Positions 62,224-64,000 of a DNA stretch of 64,000 nt are shown here, one piece after another (the first letter of the stretch is position 1; every line of letters starts with the position of its first letter). The notes below the pieces were generated by a model. That model did no database searches. It was not told the origin of the DNA and saw only the letters and a list, made by a program, of their open reading frames with translations. The stretch covers positions 45,880 to 109,879 of the forward strand of contig NZ_LYPB01000084.1 in assembly GCF_001653565.1 (NCBI RefSeq), in the 5' to 3' direction. Origin of the DNA: Paenibacillus oryzisoli (GTDB taxonomy: Bacteria > Bacillota > Bacilli > Paenibacillales > NBRC-103111). Both the position numbers and the translations under genes were made by a program.

Positions 62224-63288
62224 TTATAACCTGATTTCTTGACCCTTCGCAGCAGACTCGTAAATACCGCATAAGATTTTCATGATTTCAAGACCATCTT
62301 CGACTGGACTAATCGGTGTTTCACCAGACTGACAGCAGGATACGAAATGATTGATTTCATTTTGGAAAGCGCCGTTAATATCGATCGATTTGTTATTGAT
62401 TTGAGGGGTTACATTCGTAATCGTGTCCAACATTTCCGTAACAAGTACAATTTCAGGCTCTAGCTCAACGCCGCCTTTATCCCCATAAAGCTTGATAGCG
62501 ATTTCATCCTTCTTAGCATGAAGCGTGAAACTAACGTCCACCATGAGAGAAGCGCCGTTCTCAAAACGGATCAACACATTCGCCAAATCCTCAACCGTAT
62601 TGCGTTCTGCATCATAATCGGCAGCTTGATAAAAGGATAAGTTTTTCACGTTTTTTCGATTGCCAAGCTTGTTATACGTATGACCGCTCACCGCAACTGG
62701 CTTCGGTTTGCCCATCAAATACCAACAGACATCAATTACGTGAACACCGATATCAATCAACGGTCCGCCGCCGGAGCGCTCAACATCCGAGAACCAACCG
62801 CCTGGGTTGCCTAAACGACGAAGGCATGACGCTTTGGCATAATAAATCTCACCTAATTGACCATTATCTATAAAATGTTTCACAAGCTGAGCATTCGTAT
62901 CATATCTTCTCACAAATCCAACTTGCAGAATCTTCCCTGTTTCACGAACGGCATCCTGAATGCGTTGCGCTTCTTCTACCGTTTTACATAGCGGTTTCTC
63001 AACCAATACATGCTTGCCTGCATGAAGAGCGGCAATACTGATCTCAGCATGTGTATTATTCCATGTACAAATACTTACAGCATCAATCTCGGGATTCGCT
63101 AAAAGCTCGTTATAATCTGTATAAATGTTCGCAATGTCATATTTCTCCGCTTTCGCGGCTGCACGTTCACGATTAAGATCACAGACAGCGACAATGACAG
63201 CATCATCTGATTTCGTATATGAAGCAAAGTGCAAATCAGAAATTGAACCTGCACCAATAACGCCAATTCTCAATGGGTTTATGCTCAT
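62224..63288 (-). CDS. Gfo/Idh/MocA family oxidoreductase
   Basis: 354 residues, start ATG 63288 behind AAAGGAGG. Rossmann loop GVIGAGSISDLHFAS, catalytic EKP motif in GKHVLVEKPLCKT, and the substrate-side SGGGPLIDIGVHVIDVCWY. First gene of the sugar isomerase cluster. In inositol and similar pathways a Gfo/Idh dehydrogenase makes the keto sugar that an isomerase or epimerase then processes, so the three genes likely form one route. Confidence 0.88.
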   Translation of the reverse strand: MSINPLRIGVIGAGSISDLHFASYTKSDDAVIVAVCDLNRERAAAKAEKYDIANIYTDYNELLANPEIDAVSICTWNNTHAEISIAALHAGKHVLVEKPLCKTVEEAQRIQDAVRETGKILQVGFVRRYDTNAQLVKHFIDNGQLGEIYYAKASCLRRLGNPGGWFSDVERSGGGPLIDIGVHVIDVCWYLMGKPKPVAVSGHTYNKLGNRKNVKNLSFYQAADYDAERNTVEDLANVLIRFENGASLMVDVSFTLHAKKDEIAIKLYGDKGGVELEPEIVLVTEMLDTITNVTPQINNKSIDINGAFQNEINHFVSCCQSGETPISPVEDGLEIMKILCGIYESAAKGQEIRL

Positions 63289-63418
63289 TGTACATTCCAG
63301 CCTCCTTTAAATAACTACTACTTAAAGTTAACATGCTTTGGACAAAGCGAGAATACCCATGATAAGCAGCTCCATGGACTATATGTTCAAAATCTCTCCC
63401 TACACTTACCGCATTTCT

Positions 63419-63919
63419 TTATGGTATTAGCAAAATTTTGCCTATACTCTTTCTGCTCTCGAGTAATCGATGGGCGTCAGCCCCGTCCTGCAATGGGAAT
63501 GTTGTCACTGTATCCAATTTGAGACTGCCAGCACGAAGTGCTTCAAACAAATCATGAGCTCGCTGAATACGATTCTCCACACTAGTCACGTGATTCCAGA
63601 GGTCGCCGCCAGTTAACGTTTTGGAGGAATCCATCAACATTCTTGGATCCACGAGTGCTGGGTCTCCACCTGCCATACCATAGAAAACGACAGTTCCCTT
63701 GGTTCGAACCGCAGCGAAACTGTCCATTAATGTGGAACCAACTGAATCATACGCGACATGGACACCTTCTTTTTCAAACGACCACTGCCGTACTTCATCG
63801 ACCCACTCTGTCCCGTACAAGATGACCTCATCTGCCCCAGCGTCTAGCGCGACTTGCTTTTTAGTATCGGTAGAGGTAAGTCCGACGACCCTTGCACCTT
63901 TACTTTTGCATAATTGGAT
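63419..63919 (-). pseudogene. NADPH:quinone oxidoreductase / zinc-type alcohol dehydrogenase, 3' exon
   Basis: 166 codons of the C-terminal half of a medium-chain dehydrogenase/reductase of the quinone oxidoreductase type: IQLCKSKGARVVGLTST, DAGADEVILYG, VAYDSVGSTLMDSF and VVFYGMAGGDPALVDP. The usual start of the nucleotide-binding region (AAGGVGLLLIQL) is cut exactly before IQL. The preceding residues (MQLRMGLLD) are read from the intron end. So the 5' half of the gene lies beyond the intron, outside the window. Splicing would restore the protein, so it may be an active interrupted gene. Confidence 0.75.
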
Positions 63920-64000
63920 ATCGAGTAGGCCCATGCGCAATTGCATGGGCCTCTCACAGATCCGGACATGCGGGTCATCGCATCCGGCTCCTCCAAGATT
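63920..64000 (-). mobile_element. 3' end of a group II intron (domains V and VI), rest outside window
   Basis: On the minus strand, GAGCCGGATGCG...CATGTCCGGATC (63990-63959) has the domain V form: AGC triad, GAGCCGG/CCGGATC base and an inner stem. It is 32 rather than the usual 34 nt, and the loop is not GAAA. Then comes a domain VI hairpin with arms GGCCCATGC and GCATGGGCC. The end is CCTACTCGAT, with a bulged A at 63926 seven bases from the end, as the branch point requires, and AT as 3' terminal bases. The intron-encoded reverse transcriptase would lie beyond 64000. Confidence 0.8.

Overview
The window looks like the chromosome of a Paenibacillus-type, spore-forming Firmicute. The evidence is AGGAGG-type ribosome binding sites before almost every gene, a YheC/YheD-type spore-coat ATP-grasp protein, a DUF2536 (YrzA-like) protein, the ccpN-yqfL gluconeogenesis regulators, and a high density of glycan-degradation genes with YesM/YesN and Lpl/Ytc-type sugar importers. 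Assignments come from motif recognition; no database search was possible.

Layout. 1-4.3 kb: the start of an MDR-type MFS exporter (minus, cut by the window edge), then plus-strand genes for a TauE/SafE permease, aspartate decarboxylase (panD), a spore-coat-associated ATP-grasp protein and threonine synthase. A 52-bp-period array of terminator-like hairpins follows. 4.4-12.9 kb: two hypothetical proteins, an EamA transporter, a large GDYXXLXY membrane protein, a heterodimeric ABC exporter pair and a small DUF2536 protein. 13-19.2 kb: a CE7 acetyl esterase with an unrecognised 548-residue protein, then alanine dehydrogenase (ald) with its PucR-type regulator (adeR-like).

19.4-36.5 kb is a carbohydrate locus, all on the minus strand: GH88 unsaturated glucuronyl hydrolase with a DUF2264 protein behind a pair of LacI-type operators; a GH172 (DUF2961) protein; a secreted 953-residue protein with a duplicated domain, a BIG2 domain and a beta-helix; GH42 beta-galactosidase; a three-gene ABC importer; the YesM/YesN two-component system; and a GH50-like hydrolase. 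The importer promoter has a cre-like site between -35 and -10.

36.4-44.6 kb: a possible 30-residue protein, an SDR enzyme, a Gfo/Idh/MocA oxidoreductase, and a carbon-flux cluster of ccpN (apparently starting at AUU), the PPDK/PEP synthase regulatory protein and glpX. A chromate transporter fragment, a DMT transporter and a hypothetical protein follow. 44.7-59.3 kb is a second sugar locus: ABC importer with the same 13-bp cre-like site as the first, membrane-anchored AraC regulator, beta-helix protein, glycerate kinase, tartronate-semialdehyde-reductase-like enzyme, and a LacZ-type GH2 beta-galactosidase divergent from an AraC regulator. 59.4-64 kb: a small hypothetical gene, a 750-bp repeat-rich intergenic region, two sugar isomerase/epimerases with a Gfo/Idh oxidoreductase, and a quinone oxidoreductase gene interrupted by what looks like the 3' end of a group II intron.

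The strongest non-genic signals are the group II intron 3' end (domains V and VI), the non-canonical ccpN start, the shared cre-like motif at two importers, the paired operators before GH88, and diverged repeats whose neighbouring copies sit 51 or 52 bp apart in four separate intergenic regions. No rRNA, tRNA or CRISPR array was seen.
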